A stretch of DNA of 64,000 nt, taken from CAZKDV01 sp964551645 (GTDB lineage Bacteria; Bacteroidota; Bacteroidia; Bacteroidales; DTU049). Position 1 is the first letter of the stretch. Every line of letters begins with the position of its first letter. The notes below the pieces were generated by a model, which saw nothing but the letters and a program-made list of their open reading frames with translations, had not been told where the DNA came from and searched no databases. Shown piece after piece: positions 45,693-55,953 of this stretch. The position numbers and the translations under genes were made by a program. The stretch covers positions 4,472-68,471 of the forward strand of contig CAZKDV010000002.1 of assembly GCA_964551645.1 (NCBI GenBank), written 5' to 3'.

Positions 45693-48600
45693 TTAGTTAT
45701 TTATACCATGACAGTGTTTATATTTTTTTCCACTACCGCATGGGCATAGTTCGTTTCTGCCCACTTTTTTCTCAACTCTAACATGTGTTTGCACAGCTTG
45801 TTGAGGGCTTGGGTCATGATAATTTTGTTGTCCGGGAATATTTGTATCTCTTCCGGTTTTTAAATTTGCTCTACTTTGTCGTGTAGGTATTTGAGCTTCT
45901 TTTACTGTTTGCCCTTCGCTGATTGGAATTCTTCCTTTGTTCAAAAATGAAACTATATCTTTATTGATTTTTTGCATTAAAGTTTTGAACAAATTGAACG
46001 ATTCAAATTTATATATCAACAATGGGTCTTTTTGTTCGTAAGTAGCATTTTGAACAGATTGTTTTAAGTCGTCCATTTCACGCAAATGTTCTTTCCAAGA
46101 ATCATCAATCACAGCGAGTACAAGGCTTTTTTCAATTGCTTTTCCAACCTCTTTTCCTTTTGATTCGTAAGCTTTTTTAAGCGGAATTACTATATTTAGT
46201 GTTTTTACTCCGTCAGAGAATGGAATTGCAATGTTTTCATATCTATTGCCTGAATTTTCATAAACATCAACAATTATAGGATAAAGTTTGTCAGCCATTA
46301 CATCTTTAGTTAAAAGATAATTAGCATAAGTTTTTTCATACAAAGTATCTGTTATTTCATCAGCATTTTTTGCAAAAAATTCTGTTGCATTATATTGACA
46401 TTCCGTACTAAAATAACGAATCATTGAATCTTTAAACTCTTGATAATCGCGTTGTTCTTGACTGTCGGTAATAATATTATCTAATACATCGAAAAACATA
46501 TTGCTAATATCAATTTCTAATTTTTCTCCATATAGAGCATTTCTTCTTTTGTCATAAACAGTAGTCCGTTGAACATTCATCACATCGTCATATTCCAACA
46601 AACGCTTTCTTGTTCCAAAATTATTTTCTTCAACTTTTCTCTGTGCTCTTTCGATTGATTTTGTAATCATAGAATGTTGAATAACTTCGCCTTCTTTCAA
46701 TCCCATTCTATCCATTATTTTTGCAATTCTGTCAGAACCAAACACACGCATTAAATCATCTTCAAGGGATACGAAAAACTGGCTACTTCCGGGGTCTCCT
46801 TGTCTTCCGGCTCTTCCTCTAAGCTGTCTGTCCACTCTTCTTGATTCGTGTCTTTCTGTGCCAATAATTGCTAATCCTCCTGCTCCTTTAACTCCGGGTC
46901 CAAGTTTTANNNNNNNNNNTATCAGTTCCACGACCAGCCATATTTGTTGCAATTGTAACAGTTCCGGCAATACCTGCTTGTGCAACAATATCTGCTTCTT
47001 TTTGGTGAAGTTTAGCATTTAATATATTATGGCTTATTTTTCTTAATGTAAGCATTTTTCCAAGCAATTCTGATGTTTCTACGCTTGTTGTCCCTACCAA
47101 TACAGGTCTTTTGTCCTCAACAAGTTTCACTATTTCATTAATTACAGCATTGAATTTTTCTCTTTTAGTTTTAAATACAAAATCTTCATGGTCTTTGCGT
47201 GCAATTGGTCTATTTGTTGGAATGACAACAACATCTAGTTTGTAGATGTCCCATAGTTCGCCGGCTTCAGTTTCTGCTGTTCCTGTCATGCCAGCAAGTT
47301 TTTTATACATACGAAAATAATTTTGCAAAGTAATAGTAGCATAAGTTTGAGTTGCTGCTTCTATTTTCACATTTTCTTTTGCTTCTATTGCTTGATGTAA
47401 GCCATCTGAATATCTTCTTCCTTCTAATACACGACCTGTTTGTTCGTCAACAATTTTAATTTTATTATCAACTACAATATATTCAACATCTTTTTCAAAC
47501 ATAGTGTATGCTTTCAAAAGTTGATTCATAGTGTGCACTCTATCTGATTTGATTGCATAATCTCTTAGAAGTTCATTTTTTTTCTCAATTTTCTGTTGTT
47601 CATCGTTTTCGTTTTTTTCAATATCAGCAATGACGCTTCCAATATCAGGTAGTATGAAAAAAGTAGGATCGCCAGTATCTTTAGTAAGTAGGTCAATTCC
47701 TTTTTCAGTTAAATCAATAGAATTTTGTTTCTCGTCAATTACAAAAAATAAATCATCGTCAATTATATGCATGTGCTTGTTTTGTTCTTGCATATAAAAA
47801 TTTTCTGTTTTGAGCAATAAAGATTTAATCCCTGTTTCGCTTAAATACTTAATCATAGCATTGTTTTTGGGCAATCCGCGAAAACATCTCAATAAAGATT
47901 TTGCTCCTTCTTTTTCGTCATCTCCATTTCCTGTTCCAATAAGTTTTTTGGCTAAAGCAAGTTGTTGAGTAACTAATTTTCTTTGTTCGTTATATAGTTT
48001 CAATACAAAAGGTTTCAGTGCGTCAAATTCTTGATTTTCTACTTTACCTGTTGGACCGCTAATAATTAAAGGTGTTCTTGCGTCATCAATTAAAACAGAG
48101 TCAACTTCGTCAACAATAACAAAATTATGTGGTCTTTGAACGATTTCTTCAGGTGAACGAGACATATTATCTCTCAAATAATCAAATCCAAATTCATTGT
48201 TTGTTCCGAAAGTAATATCGGCATTATATGCGTTTATGCGTGCTTGAGAATGTGGTTCGTGTTTGTCAATACAATCAACAACTAAACCATGAAATTCGTA
48301 TAAAACACCCATCCACTCGGAGTCTCTTTTTGCAAGATAGTCATTTACTGTAACTATATGCACTCCTTTGCCTGAAAGGGCATTGAGATAAACAGGTAAA
48401 GTAGCAACTAGTGTTTTTCCTTCTCCTGTTGCCATTTCGGCAACTTTACCTTGATGAATAACAGTTCCTCCGATGAGTTGAACATCATAATGAACCATAT
48501 TCCATTTAATGATGTTGCCACCTGCCGTCCAACTATTTTTATATATAGCTTTTTCACCTTCAATTCGGACAAAGTCTTTTTTTGTAGATAATTCTTTATC

Positions 48601-49005
48601 CATTTCAGTGGCTATAACAATAATTTCTTCGTTTTCAGTAAATCTATAAGCAGTTTCTTTAATTACAGCAAATGCTTCGGGAAGTATGTCATTTAAAATA
48701 GCTTGAGTTTTGTCATAGACAGTATTTTCAAGAATTTCAATTTCTTTATATAATTGTTGTTTTTTTTCAATATTTATATTGTCTTCTTCCTCAATTTTTT
48801 CTTTTAACTCGCTAATTTTCTTTTCTTCTCCTACAATATTTGTTTTAATTTTTTCTTTAAATTCTATAGTTTTTTTCCTTAGCTCATCGTTTGATAATTT
48901 TGAAATTGTTTCAGAAGCTTTTTTAATTTTATCAACAATTGGCATTAATTGTTTTAAGTCACTTTCAGCCTTACTTCCTAAAATTTTTTTAAATATTCCA
49001 AGCAT
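45693..49005 (-). CDS. secA: Preprotein translocase ATPase SecA (interrupted only by an assembly N-run)
   Basis: SecA drives secretion through SecYEG. The Walker A region (GEGKTLVATLP), DEVDSVLIDDARTP, AGMTGTAETE, GTTSVETSE and the motif VI block GRAGRQGDPGSS are present. The C-terminus carries the zinc-binding SEC-C motif CPCGSGKKYKHC. The frame breaks at ten N (46910-46919). The bases flanking the N-run join as GAT-ATA-AAA-CTT, giving GRGTD-IKLG, exactly the conserved SecA sequence. With the N removed, the length is 3303 bases and 1100 residues, the usual size in this phylum. The gene is therefore intact. A TAATTTTG box lies upstream on the minus strand. Confidence 0.95.
46910..46919. other. 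Run of ten N: scaffold gap of apparently zero true length
   Basis: The run interrupts secA. Ten is not a multiple of three, so it mimics a frameshift. Removing it restores the conserved motif, so no genomic base seems to be missing. Confidence 0.9.
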
Positions 49006-49156
49006 TTTATATATATTTTTAATGAAAAACTAAACAACAAAATTACAGTAATTAATCGATATTTTAATTAATGGTATTGAAATTTATTCAAAATCCAATA
49101 ACTATATCTTTTTGTATTATATTATGATTGAAGTTGTATTTTGTTTTAATAACAAA

Positions 49157-49188
49157 CAAAAAGGGCTACTCTTTCACTGAATAGCCCT
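49157..49188 (-). terminator. Rho-independent terminator of the DUF2795 gene
   Basis: AGGGCTA (49162-49168) and TAGCCCT (49182-49188) form a seven-base stem with an inner TTC/GAA pair. On the minus strand the stem is followed by a T-rich tail (complement of the A-run before 49162). It lies 10 bases after the DUF2795 stop in the direction of transcription and insulates secA. Confidence 0.85.
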
Positions 49189-49198
49189 ATTTAATAGA

Positions 49199-49420
49199 TT
49201 AATACTCATCTTCATGGAAGAAGAAATCTTCCTTAGTGGGATAATCTGGCCAGAGATCTTCAATTGAATCATAGACATCGCCTTCGTCTTCAATTTCCTT
49301 GAGATTTTCAATCACTTCATTCGGCACACCTGAGCGTATTGCCCATTCTAAGAGTTCATTTCTGGTTGCTGGCCAAGGTGCATCCTCAAGTTTTGATGCC
49401 AATTCTAATGTCCAATACAT
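49199..49420 (-). CDS. Small acidic DUF2795-like protein
   Basis: From the ATG complementary to 49418-49420 the product has 73 residues. MYWTLELASKLEDAPWPATRNEL followed by an acidic half with WPDYPTKEDFFF fits DUF2795, a small highly conserved family in this phylum. The function is unknown; the strong acidity suggests a partner protein. A longer frame up to 49585 has no similarity and runs through the promoter (TAAATTTG on the minus strand), so I reject it. Its terminator lies immediately downstream. It is divergent from cysK. Confidence 0.85.
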   Translation of the reverse strand: MYWTLELASKLEDAPWPATRNELLEWAIRSGVPNEVIENLKEIEDEGDVYDSIEDLWPDYPTKEDFFFHEDEY

Positions 49421-49541
49421 ATCAGTTTTTAAAATTTTTGCAAATTTAATGATTATATTTAATATTTTGAACACAGATATTATATTTCTACTAAAAAGCC
49501 TTAGTTTTTTCATAATTTTGTAATTTTTAAAACTATAACCG

Positions 49542-50435
49542 ATGATTAACGAAAGCATCTTACAAACTATAGGTGAAACTCCCATTGTTGAAATAAACAG
49601 ATTAAATACATTTTCTAATGTCTCAATATTTGCAAAACTTGAAGGTTACAACCCAACAGGCAGTATTAAAGATAGAATTGCACTGAAAATTCTTGAATTG
49701 GCAGAAGCAGGAGGACAATTGACCAAAGAAAAAGTTATAATAGAAGCTACTTCGGGAAATACAGGAATTTCTTTAGCCATGATTGGTGCATTAAAAGGAT
49801 ATAATGTTGAAATAGTTATGAGTGAAGCAGTTTCAGTTGAACGAATTAAAATGATTGAAGCTTTTGGCGGAAAAGTAATACTGACAGATGCAACAAATGG
49901 CACTGATGGTGCAATTCGCCGAGTGAGAGAACTTGTAAAAGCTAATCCCGATAAATATTTTATGACTGACCAATTTTCAAACAAGTTCAACGGAGTAGCA
50001 CATTACAAAACAACAGGCGAGGAAATTTGGAAACAAACAAACGGAAAAATTGATTATTTTGTTTCTGCAATCGGAACATCTGGGACTATAATGGGAGTAG
50101 GAAAAGCACTGAAAGAATACAATCCAAATATTACTATTGTTTGTGCCGAACCAGTGGAAGGACATTACATTCAGGGTTTGAAAAATATGAAAGAAGCAAT
50201 TGTGCCAGCCATATATGACCCTTCACAAATTGACCGTACAATTATGGTGGACACAAAAGATGCTTTTGCAATGACACGAAGAATTATAAAAGAAGAAGGA
50301 ATATTTTGTGGAATGAGTAGCGGAGCCGCCATGTATGCCGCACTCGAAATTGCCAAAACAATTCCTTCGGGCAGGATAGTTACAATTTTTCCTGATAGAG
50401 GCGAAAAGTATTTAAGCACAGAACTGTTTCAATAA
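49542..50435 (+). CDS. cysK: Cysteine synthase
   Basis: The 297-residue PLP enzyme has the catalytic lysine K43 in NPTGSIKDR, the substrate loop EATSGNTGIS and the phosphate cup IGTSGTIMG. It makes cysteine from O-acetylserine and sulfide. GETPIVEINRLN at the start fits CysK/CysM. A TAATTTTG box at 49513-49520 lies 22 bases before the ATG, so the leader is very short. Confidence 0.93.
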   Translation: MINESILQTIGETPIVEINRLNTFSNVSIFAKLEGYNPTGSIKDRIALKILELAEAGGQLTKEKVIIEATSGNTGISLAMIGALKGYNVEIVMSEAVSVERIKMIEAFGGKVILTDATNGTDGAIRRVRELVKANPDKYFMTDQFSNKFNGVAHYKTTGEEIWKQTNGKIDYFVSAIGTSGTIMGVGKALKEYNPNITIVCAEPVEGHYIQGLKNMKEAIVPAIYDPSQIDRTIMVDTKDAFAMTRRIIKEEGIFCGMSSGAAMYAALEIAKTIPSGRIVTIFPDRGEKYLSTELFQ

Positions 50436-50568
50436 ATGCGATAAAAGTTTTAGAAAAAAATTGCATATGCTATTTTATTCTTATAGTAATGCGAAGTTTA
50501 ACCCAATGCTAATATTGTTATTATTATCCCTTTCTTTTGCTTAATTTTGCAAAATATACGATTATATT

Positions 50569-51480
50569 ATGTCTATTATTGTTTCAAACATTACTAAATT
50601 ATACGGAACTCAAAAAGCATTAGACGATGTTAGTTTTTCTGTGTCTTCAGGAGAAATTGTTGGATTACTCGGTCCAAATGGAGCAGGAAAATCTACATTA
50701 ATGAAAATTATTACTTGTTTTATTCCTCCAACAAATGGAAATGCTTCTGTTTGTGGCATGGATATATCAAAACAAGACCTTGCAATAAGAAAAAAAGTAG
50801 GTTATCTCCCCGAACATAATCCTCTTTATGTTGAAATGTATATTACTGAATTTTTAAATTTTATTGCTTCTGTACATAAAATTAAAAATAAAAAAGAACG
50901 CATTGAAGAGATGATTGAAATCACAGGTTTGAGTTTAGAGAAAAAGAAAAAAATAGGGCAACTTTCAAAAGGCTACAGACAACGCGTAGGCTTGGCTCAA
51001 GCATTAATTCATGACCCAGAAGTGCTTATACTTGACGAGCCTACATCGGGACTGGATCCTAACCAAATTATAGAAATTAGAAATCTTATTAGCAATATTG
51101 GAAAGCAAAAAACTGTATTACTTTCTACTCATATCATGCAAGAAGTTGAGGCAGTTTGTTCAAGAGCAATTATTATTAATCATGGAAAAATAGTAATTGA
51201 CGATAGTGTTAAAAATTTGAAAAATGTTTCAAAACAAAATGATATTATAGTTGAGTTTGATGTTAGCGTTGATAAAGAAAAATTACAAAAAATAGATGGA
51301 ATATCTTCATGTCTTAATGTTGGTTTAAATACTTGGAGGATAAAACCACAAACAGATGTAGATATAAGAAAAGCAATTTTTCAATTTGCAGTGGACAATA
51401 AAATTAATGTTTTATCATTAGAGAGAGAACGCTCATCAATAGAAGATATTTTTAGAACATTAACAAAGGAAAACAATTAA
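50569..51480 (+). CDS. gldA: GldA-like ABC transporter ATP-binding protein
   Basis: The 303-residue ATPase has Walker A GPNGAGKST (35-43), a Q-loop, an LSKGYRQR signature in place of LSGGQ, LILDEPTSGLD (Walker B) and the switch histidine in LSTHIM. Beyond about 215 residues it has a C-terminal extension typical of GldA and other CcmA-like subunits. GldA with GldFG forms an ABC transporter required for gliding in flavobacteria; in non-gliding members the role is unknown. gldF/gldG are not adjacent. It starts just after TAATTTTG (50542-50549). The T9SS cargo gene begins six bases after its stop. Confidence 0.85.
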   Translation: MSIIVSNITKLYGTQKALDDVSFSVSSGEIVGLLGPNGAGKSTLMKIITCFIPPTNGNASVCGMDISKQDLAIRKKVGYLPEHNPLYVEMYITEFLNFIASVHKIKNKKERIEEMIEITGLSLEKKKKIGQLSKGYRQRVGLAQALIHDPEVLILDEPTSGLDPNQIIEIRNLISNIGKQKTVLLSTHIMQEVEAVCSRAIIINHGKIVIDDSVKNLKNVSKQNDIIVEFDVSVDKEKLQKIDGISSCLNVGLNTWRIKPQTDVDIRKAIFQFAVDNKINVLSLERERSSIEDIFRTLTKENN

Positions 51481-51486
51481 AAAGCG

Positions 51487-54102
51487 GTGTTAAATTATCT
51501 AAAAAGTATTTTTTTCTTTTTTTTTCTGTGTTCGTTGAGTGCATACGCTACACATCAACGAGCTGCAGAAATTACATATAAACATCTTTATGGATATACA
51601 TACGAATTTACCTTAGTAACTTATACATTTACACCCAGCTTAGCCGATAGACCAAAGTTAGATATCAATTGGGGAGACGGCTCCGTAAGTTCAGTGGACA
51701 GAGTTGAGAAAACAGAAGTTCCTAATGCTGATAATATTACAAAAAATGTCTATATTGCTACTCATACTTACGCTGCTCCTTCAACTTATATAGTGTCAAT
51801 GGAAGATCCAAATAGGAATTATGGAGTTATTAATATTCCATATTCGGTCAATGTTCCAATGTATATTTCTACAACTATAGTAGTAAATCCATTTTTACAG
51901 CCAAATAACTCCCCAATCTTAACATTTCCCCCAATTGATGTTGGTTGCGTAGGCACACCCTTTTATCACAATCCAGGTGCTTATGACCCCGATGGGGATT
52001 CATTGGCTTTTAAACTTGTTTATTGCAAAGGTGAAGATGGTTTAGATATTATTGGATATACTTTTCCGTACTCTTCTAAAGAACTTTCAATCAATCCAAT
52101 CACAGGAACATTAACTTGGGATAGTCCAGTTTTGCAAGGAGAATATAATCTTGCTATTCATATTGAAAAATATAGAGATGGAGTTTTATTAGGCTCAATA
52201 ACCAGAGATATGCAAATTAATATTATCTCGTGCAATAATCAGCCTCCGCTTATTTCAACTATTTCTGATACTTGCATTACGGCAGGCGATACTTTGCAAT
52301 TTGATGTTTTTGGAAATGATCCGAATGACTTAAATATTTCGCTTTCAGCTACAGGCGCTCCGTTTGAGGTCTCTTCTTCTCCTGCATATTTTCCTGCAAA
52401 AACAGGAAAACCAATTATTTCAAGCACTTTTACTTGGAACACCGAGTGCAATCATATTCAAAAACAACCATATTACACATATTTTCGTCTTGAAGATAAT
52501 AATCCTATAGTAAATCTGATAGATATTCAAGTTACACGAATTACAGTTGTTGCTCCGGCACCTGAAAATTTAATTGCCGAACCTTTGGGTACATCTATTT
52601 TATTAAAATGGGATAAAAGTATTTGTCAAAATGCAAAAGGGTATAAAATTTACAGAAAAACAGGGCTTTATGGATTTACTCCTGAAGAATGTGAAACTGG
52701 TGTTCCTGCTTATACCGGATACAAATATATTGGAAAAACTGATGAATGGGATAAAACAAGCTTTGTTGACGACAATGATGGAGAGGGTTTGACACACGGA
52801 GTGCAGTACTGCTATATGGTAACTGCTTACTTTGCCGATGGTGCCGAAAGCTATGCCTCTGATGAAGTTTGTGCAACCCTCAATAAAGATGTTCCTATCA
52901 TTACTAATGTAAGTATTAGAGAAACGCATCAAACAAATGGTTCGATTTTTATTGCTTGGAGTATGCCAACCGAAATTGATACATTGCTATATCCCGGACC
53001 TTATGAATATAGAGTTCTTAGAGGAAGCGGACTTAATCCCACTAAATTTGAATATGTTCAAACATTTACAGAGCTTAATGATACTACATTTATTGATACT
53101 TTGTTAAACACTAAAGACTTTCATTATAGCTATATCATAGAATTTTACGATAATAGTCAGAATAAGCCAGTTATTATTGGAAAAACAATTTTTGCAAGTT
53201 CGATATATTTAAAAATTGAACCTTATGACCAAACATTGTTTTTGAAATGGACTGAAAATGTGCCCTGGACTAATTATTTGTACAGAATTTATAGGTATAA
53301 TCCAGAAACTCAGCTGTATGACTCTGTGGGAACAAGCACCAAACAAGAATATATTGGTTACGGACTTGATAACCAAACCGAGTATTGCTACAAAATTGTT
53401 GCAGAAGGAGGTTATTTTACCGAAGGTATTATTCATCCAATTATTAATCATTCACAAATTAGTTGCGAAACACCTTATGATATGGTAGCTCCGTGCACTC
53501 CGACACTTAATGTGGTAACTGATTGTGAATTGCCGGGCAATGTTTTATCATGGAATAACCCAATTTTAACATGTGATTATTCCGCAGATACCGACCATTA
53601 TAATATTTATTTTTCGCCCACTTCAAATACTTCATTACAATTGATTTACACAGAATATAATCCTTATACCACAACTTTTACACACGACTTAGCTAATACA
53701 GTTGCAGGTTGTTATGCTATTAGTGCAATTGATTCAATTGGTAATGTTAGTCCGATATCATCTACTGTATGCGTTGATGTTGATACATGTAGCTTATATG
53801 TTTTACCAAATGTGTTCACACCAAACAATGACGGAATAAATGATTATTGGACTCCCTTTCCTTATGACTTTGTTGAGCAAATTGATTTAACTGTTTTCAA
53901 TCGCTGGGGAAATATTGTTTATAAAACAGAAAATCCTGATATAATGTGGGACGGCAAACATTTTCAAACAAATCAAGAAGTTGTTGAAGGTGCTTATTTT
54001 TATGTGTGCGATGTTTATGAAATTCGTTTGTTAGGTAAGCAAAAAAGGACAATCACAGGTAGTGTTACAATTATTAGAAATCCAAAATACAATATAAATT
54101 AA
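51487..54102 (+). CDS. Secreted protein with CHU_C-type T9SS C-terminal domain
   Basis: The 871-residue product begins at a GTG (no suitable ATG precedes the signal peptide MLNYLKSIFFFFFLCSLSAYA). It contains Ig/PKD- and fibronectin-III-like modules: WGDGS, YDPDGDSLAF, LKWDKSICQNAKGYKIYRK, AISAIDSIGN. The last about 95 residues form the gliding-motility-associated C-terminal domain (VFTPNNDGINDYW, VFNRWGNIVY, WDGK, GAYFYVCD). This is the type B sorting signal read by the type IX secretion system, so the protein goes to the cell surface or outside. It lies six bases after gldA in one operon. The probable role is adhesion or surface display. Confidence 0.9.
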   Translation: MLNYLKSIFFFFFLCSLSAYATHQRAAEITYKHLYGYTYEFTLVTYTFTPSLADRPKLDINWGDGSVSSVDRVEKTEVPNADNITKNVYIATHTYAAPSTYIVSMEDPNRNYGVINIPYSVNVPMYISTTIVVNPFLQPNNSPILTFPPIDVGCVGTPFYHNPGAYDPDGDSLAFKLVYCKGEDGLDIIGYTFPYSSKELSINPITGTLTWDSPVLQGEYNLAIHIEKYRDGVLLGSITRDMQINIISCNNQPPLISTISDTCITAGDTLQFDVFGNDPNDLNISLSATGAPFEVSSSPAYFPAKTGKPIISSTFTWNTECNHIQKQPYYTYFRLEDNNPIVNLIDIQVTRITVVAPAPENLIAEPLGTSILLKWDKSICQNAKGYKIYRKTGLYGFTPEECETGVPAYTGYKYIGKTDEWDKTSFVDDNDGEGLTHGVQYCYMVTAYFADGAESYASDEVCATLNKDVPIITNVSIRETHQTNGSIFIAWSMPTEIDTLLYPGPYEYRVLRGSGLNPTKFEYVQTFTELNDTTFIDTLLNTKDFHYSYIIEFYDNSQNKPVIIGKTIFASSIYLKIEPYDQTLFLKWTENVPWTNYLYRIYRYNPETQLYDSVGTSTKQEYIGYGLDNQTEYCYKIVAEGGYFTEGIIHPIINHSQISCETPYDMVAPCTPTLNVVTDCELPGNVLSWNNPILTCDYSADTDHYNIYFSPTSNTSLQLIYTEYNPYTTTFTHDLANTVAGCYAISAIDSIGNVSPISSTVCVDVDTCSLYVLPNVFTPNNDGINDYWTPFPYDFVEQIDLTVFNRWGNIVYKTENPDIMWDGKHFQTNQEVVEGAYFYVCDVYEIRLLGKQKRTITGSVTIIRNPKYNIN

Positions 54103-54120
54103 CAATTAAATTTTAAAATT

Positions 54121-54732
54121 ATGTTTAGCGGAATAATAGAGCAATTAGGCATTGTCGTTCATATAGAGCGAGACAGAAGTAATATTCATTTTACAATTGA
54201 AACACCTATCGCAAAAGAGTTGAAAGTTGATCAAAGCATGTCGCATGATGGTGTGTGTTTAACAGTAGTTAAAGTGTTTCCTGAGAAAAATCAATATGTA
54301 GTTACTGCAATTCAAGAAACATTGGACAAAACAAACTTGAAAATTTGGGAAATTGGTTATGAAGTAAACTTAGAAAGAAGCGTCAAAATTGATGGTAGAT
54401 TTGATGGGCATATTGTGCAAGGGCATGTTGATCAAACAGCAGAATGTTTTAAAGTAACTGAAGAAGACGGAAGTTGGAGATACTATTTTAAGTATGATGT
54501 AAGTTTGAGAAATATTACAGTTGAAAAAGGCTCAATTTCTGTAAACGGTGTTAGTTTGACAGTTGTTGATTCAGAAAAAGATTGGTTTTCAGTTGCAATA
54601 ATTCCTTACACTCAAGAAGTTACAAATTTTCATAATTTCAAAAAAGGAACAATTGTAAATATTGAATTTGATATTTTTGGAAAATATGTGGCAAAATTGA
54701 TGCAAGAATATATGGAAAAAACAGGGAAATAA
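54121..54732 (+). CDS. ribE: Riboflavin synthase alpha subunit
   Basis: The 203-residue product has two lumazine-binding halves. The first starts MFSGIIEQLG and contains SHDGVCLTV. The second contains DGRFDGHIVQGHVDQTA and SVNGVSLTVVD. It dismutates 6,7-dimethyl-8-ribityllumazine to riboflavin as a trimer. It lies 18 bases after the T9SS cargo gene. The in-frame stop is followed immediately by the lipoprotein leader. Confidence 0.96.
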   Translation: MFSGIIEQLGIVVHIERDRSNIHFTIETPIAKELKVDQSMSHDGVCLTVVKVFPEKNQYVVTAIQETLDKTNLKIWEIGYEVNLERSVKIDGRFDGHIVQGHVDQTAECFKVTEEDGSWRYYFKYDVSLRNITVEKGSISVNGVSLTVVDSEKDWFSVAIIPYTQEVTNFHNFKKGTIVNIEFDIFGKYVAKLMQEYMEKTGK

Positions 54733-54759
54733 TTGTTTAAACTTATTAAAGTATTGAAA

Positions 54760-55278
54760 ATGAAATATTTATCAGTTTTTATTTTTGTGCTTGCTTTGGC
54801 TTTGTCTTCGTGCAATTTGAATCCTACGCCCGAAAGGGCAACTGCATTCAATGATTCGATTGTGTTTGCTTTAGATACTCTATATCAAGACCTTGAACTT
54901 TTATTAGCTTCGTTTGAGCAAGATGAATCAGAACTAAGTACAACAGAAATCAGAAAGTCGCACAACAAAACTTTGCAAACAGCTTTGAAATATTATTCAT
55001 GGCTCAAACAGAGAGTAGCTTTTGACGATGAAGACGATTTTAGGCTTGCGTCTATTGATTTGTTCAATTCTTATGTGCAGTTGCTTAAAGATGAGTTTGA
55101 AAAAGTTATTGAGATTATCGAAAAACCACATGAGGATATTGTTTTAAACGACCAAGTTTTGTTTGACTCATTGCTGAATGTGATTATTCTTAAAGATTCA
55201 ATAGTAACATATACTTTTTTGGAGCAACAAGAAGCCTTTGCAGAAAAGTATAATTTTACTTTGCAAGAGTTTGAATAA
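54760..55278 (+). CDS. Small lipoprotein, unknown function
   Basis: From the ATG at 54760 the product has 172 residues; a TTG at 54733 would add nine. The signal segment (KYLSVFIFVLALALSSC) has a lipobox with Cys at residue 18 followed by NLN. The mature part is helical and acidic (DSIVFALDTLYQD, KYYSWLKQRV), without motifs I recognise. It belongs to the ribE-acyltransferase string; the function is unknown. Confidence 0.75.
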   Translation: MKYLSVFIFVLALALSSCNLNPTPERATAFNDSIVFALDTLYQDLELLLASFEQDESELSTTEIRKSHNKTLQTALKYYSWLKQRVAFDDEDDFRLASIDLFNSYVQLLKDEFEKVIEIIEKPHEDIVLNDQVLFDSLLNVIILKDSIVTYTFLEQQEAFAEKYNFTLQEFE

Positions 55279-55292
55279 ACCCCAAATTCTTT

Positions 55293-55856
55293 ATGAAAAA
55301 GCTATCATACTTAATTTTGCGTTTGTTCGGCTGGCGAATTGATAGAGGCGAAATTGATAGTGTACAAAAAGCTGTGCTTGTTGTTGCACCTCATACAAGC
55401 ATGTATGATTTTGTAATTGGGAGAATGGCTTTTTTTCAATTTGGATTAAAAGTTAGATTTGTCATAAAAAAAGAAATGTTTTGGTTTCCTCTGGGTATAT
55501 TTTTAAAAGCACTTGGAGGCATTCCAATTAATAGAAAAAATCCATCAGGTGTTGTTGAGCAAATTGCTAATGTAATCAAAAAAAACGATAGGATATTTTT
55601 GGCAATAACTCCCGAAGGCACTCGCAAACTCAATAAAAACTGGAAAAAAGGTTTTTATCATATAGCTACAAAAGCCGAAGTTCCTATGGTGCTTGCGTAT
55701 ATTGATTATAAAAAGAAAGTTGGTGGTGTTGGTCCGATAATTCAAGTAAGTGGCAATTTTGAGGCAGATTTAGAACAAATACAGTCATTTTATAAAACTA
55801 TAACAGCAAAACACCCTAAACAATTTAGTTTAAGCACTTTAGAAAATTTACATTAA
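55293..55856 (+). CDS. 1-acyl-sn-glycerol-3-phosphate acyltransferase-like protein
   Basis: The 187-residue product has the PlsC motifs HTSMYD (HX4D, H34 and D39) and PEGTR (about 107-111), with GGIPINRKN between them. It transfers acyl groups to glycerolipids at the inner membrane. The Bacteroidota small-PlsC group is often of uncertain specificity and may also acylate other lipids such as ornithine or glycine lipids. It starts 14 bases after the lipoprotein gene. Confidence 0.85.
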   Translation: MKKLSYLILRLFGWRIDRGEIDSVQKAVLVVAPHTSMYDFVIGRMAFFQFGLKVRFVIKKEMFWFPLGIFLKALGGIPINRKNPSGVVEQIANVIKKNDRIFLAITPEGTRKLNKNWKKGFYHIATKAEVPMVLAYIDYKKKVGGVGPIIQVSGNFEADLEQIQSFYKTITAKHPKQFSLSTLENLH

Positions 55857-55953
55857 AACTTAAAAAAAACTAAATTTCATTTAGTATTATATTCTAAATT
55901 TTACGACCTTTGCATAGAGTTAAGAGATTTTTATAACAAAAAAACTAGTCAAA

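Noticed and set aside
45693..49005. Frameshifted or split secA pseudogene
   Set aside because: The break coincides exactly with ten N, and removing them restores a conserved motif and a full-length 1100-residue protein.
49199..49585. 128-codon version of the DUF2795 gene
   Set aside because: The conserved sequence starts at codon 56; the upstream part is low-complexity, overlaps cysK and contains the promoter box.
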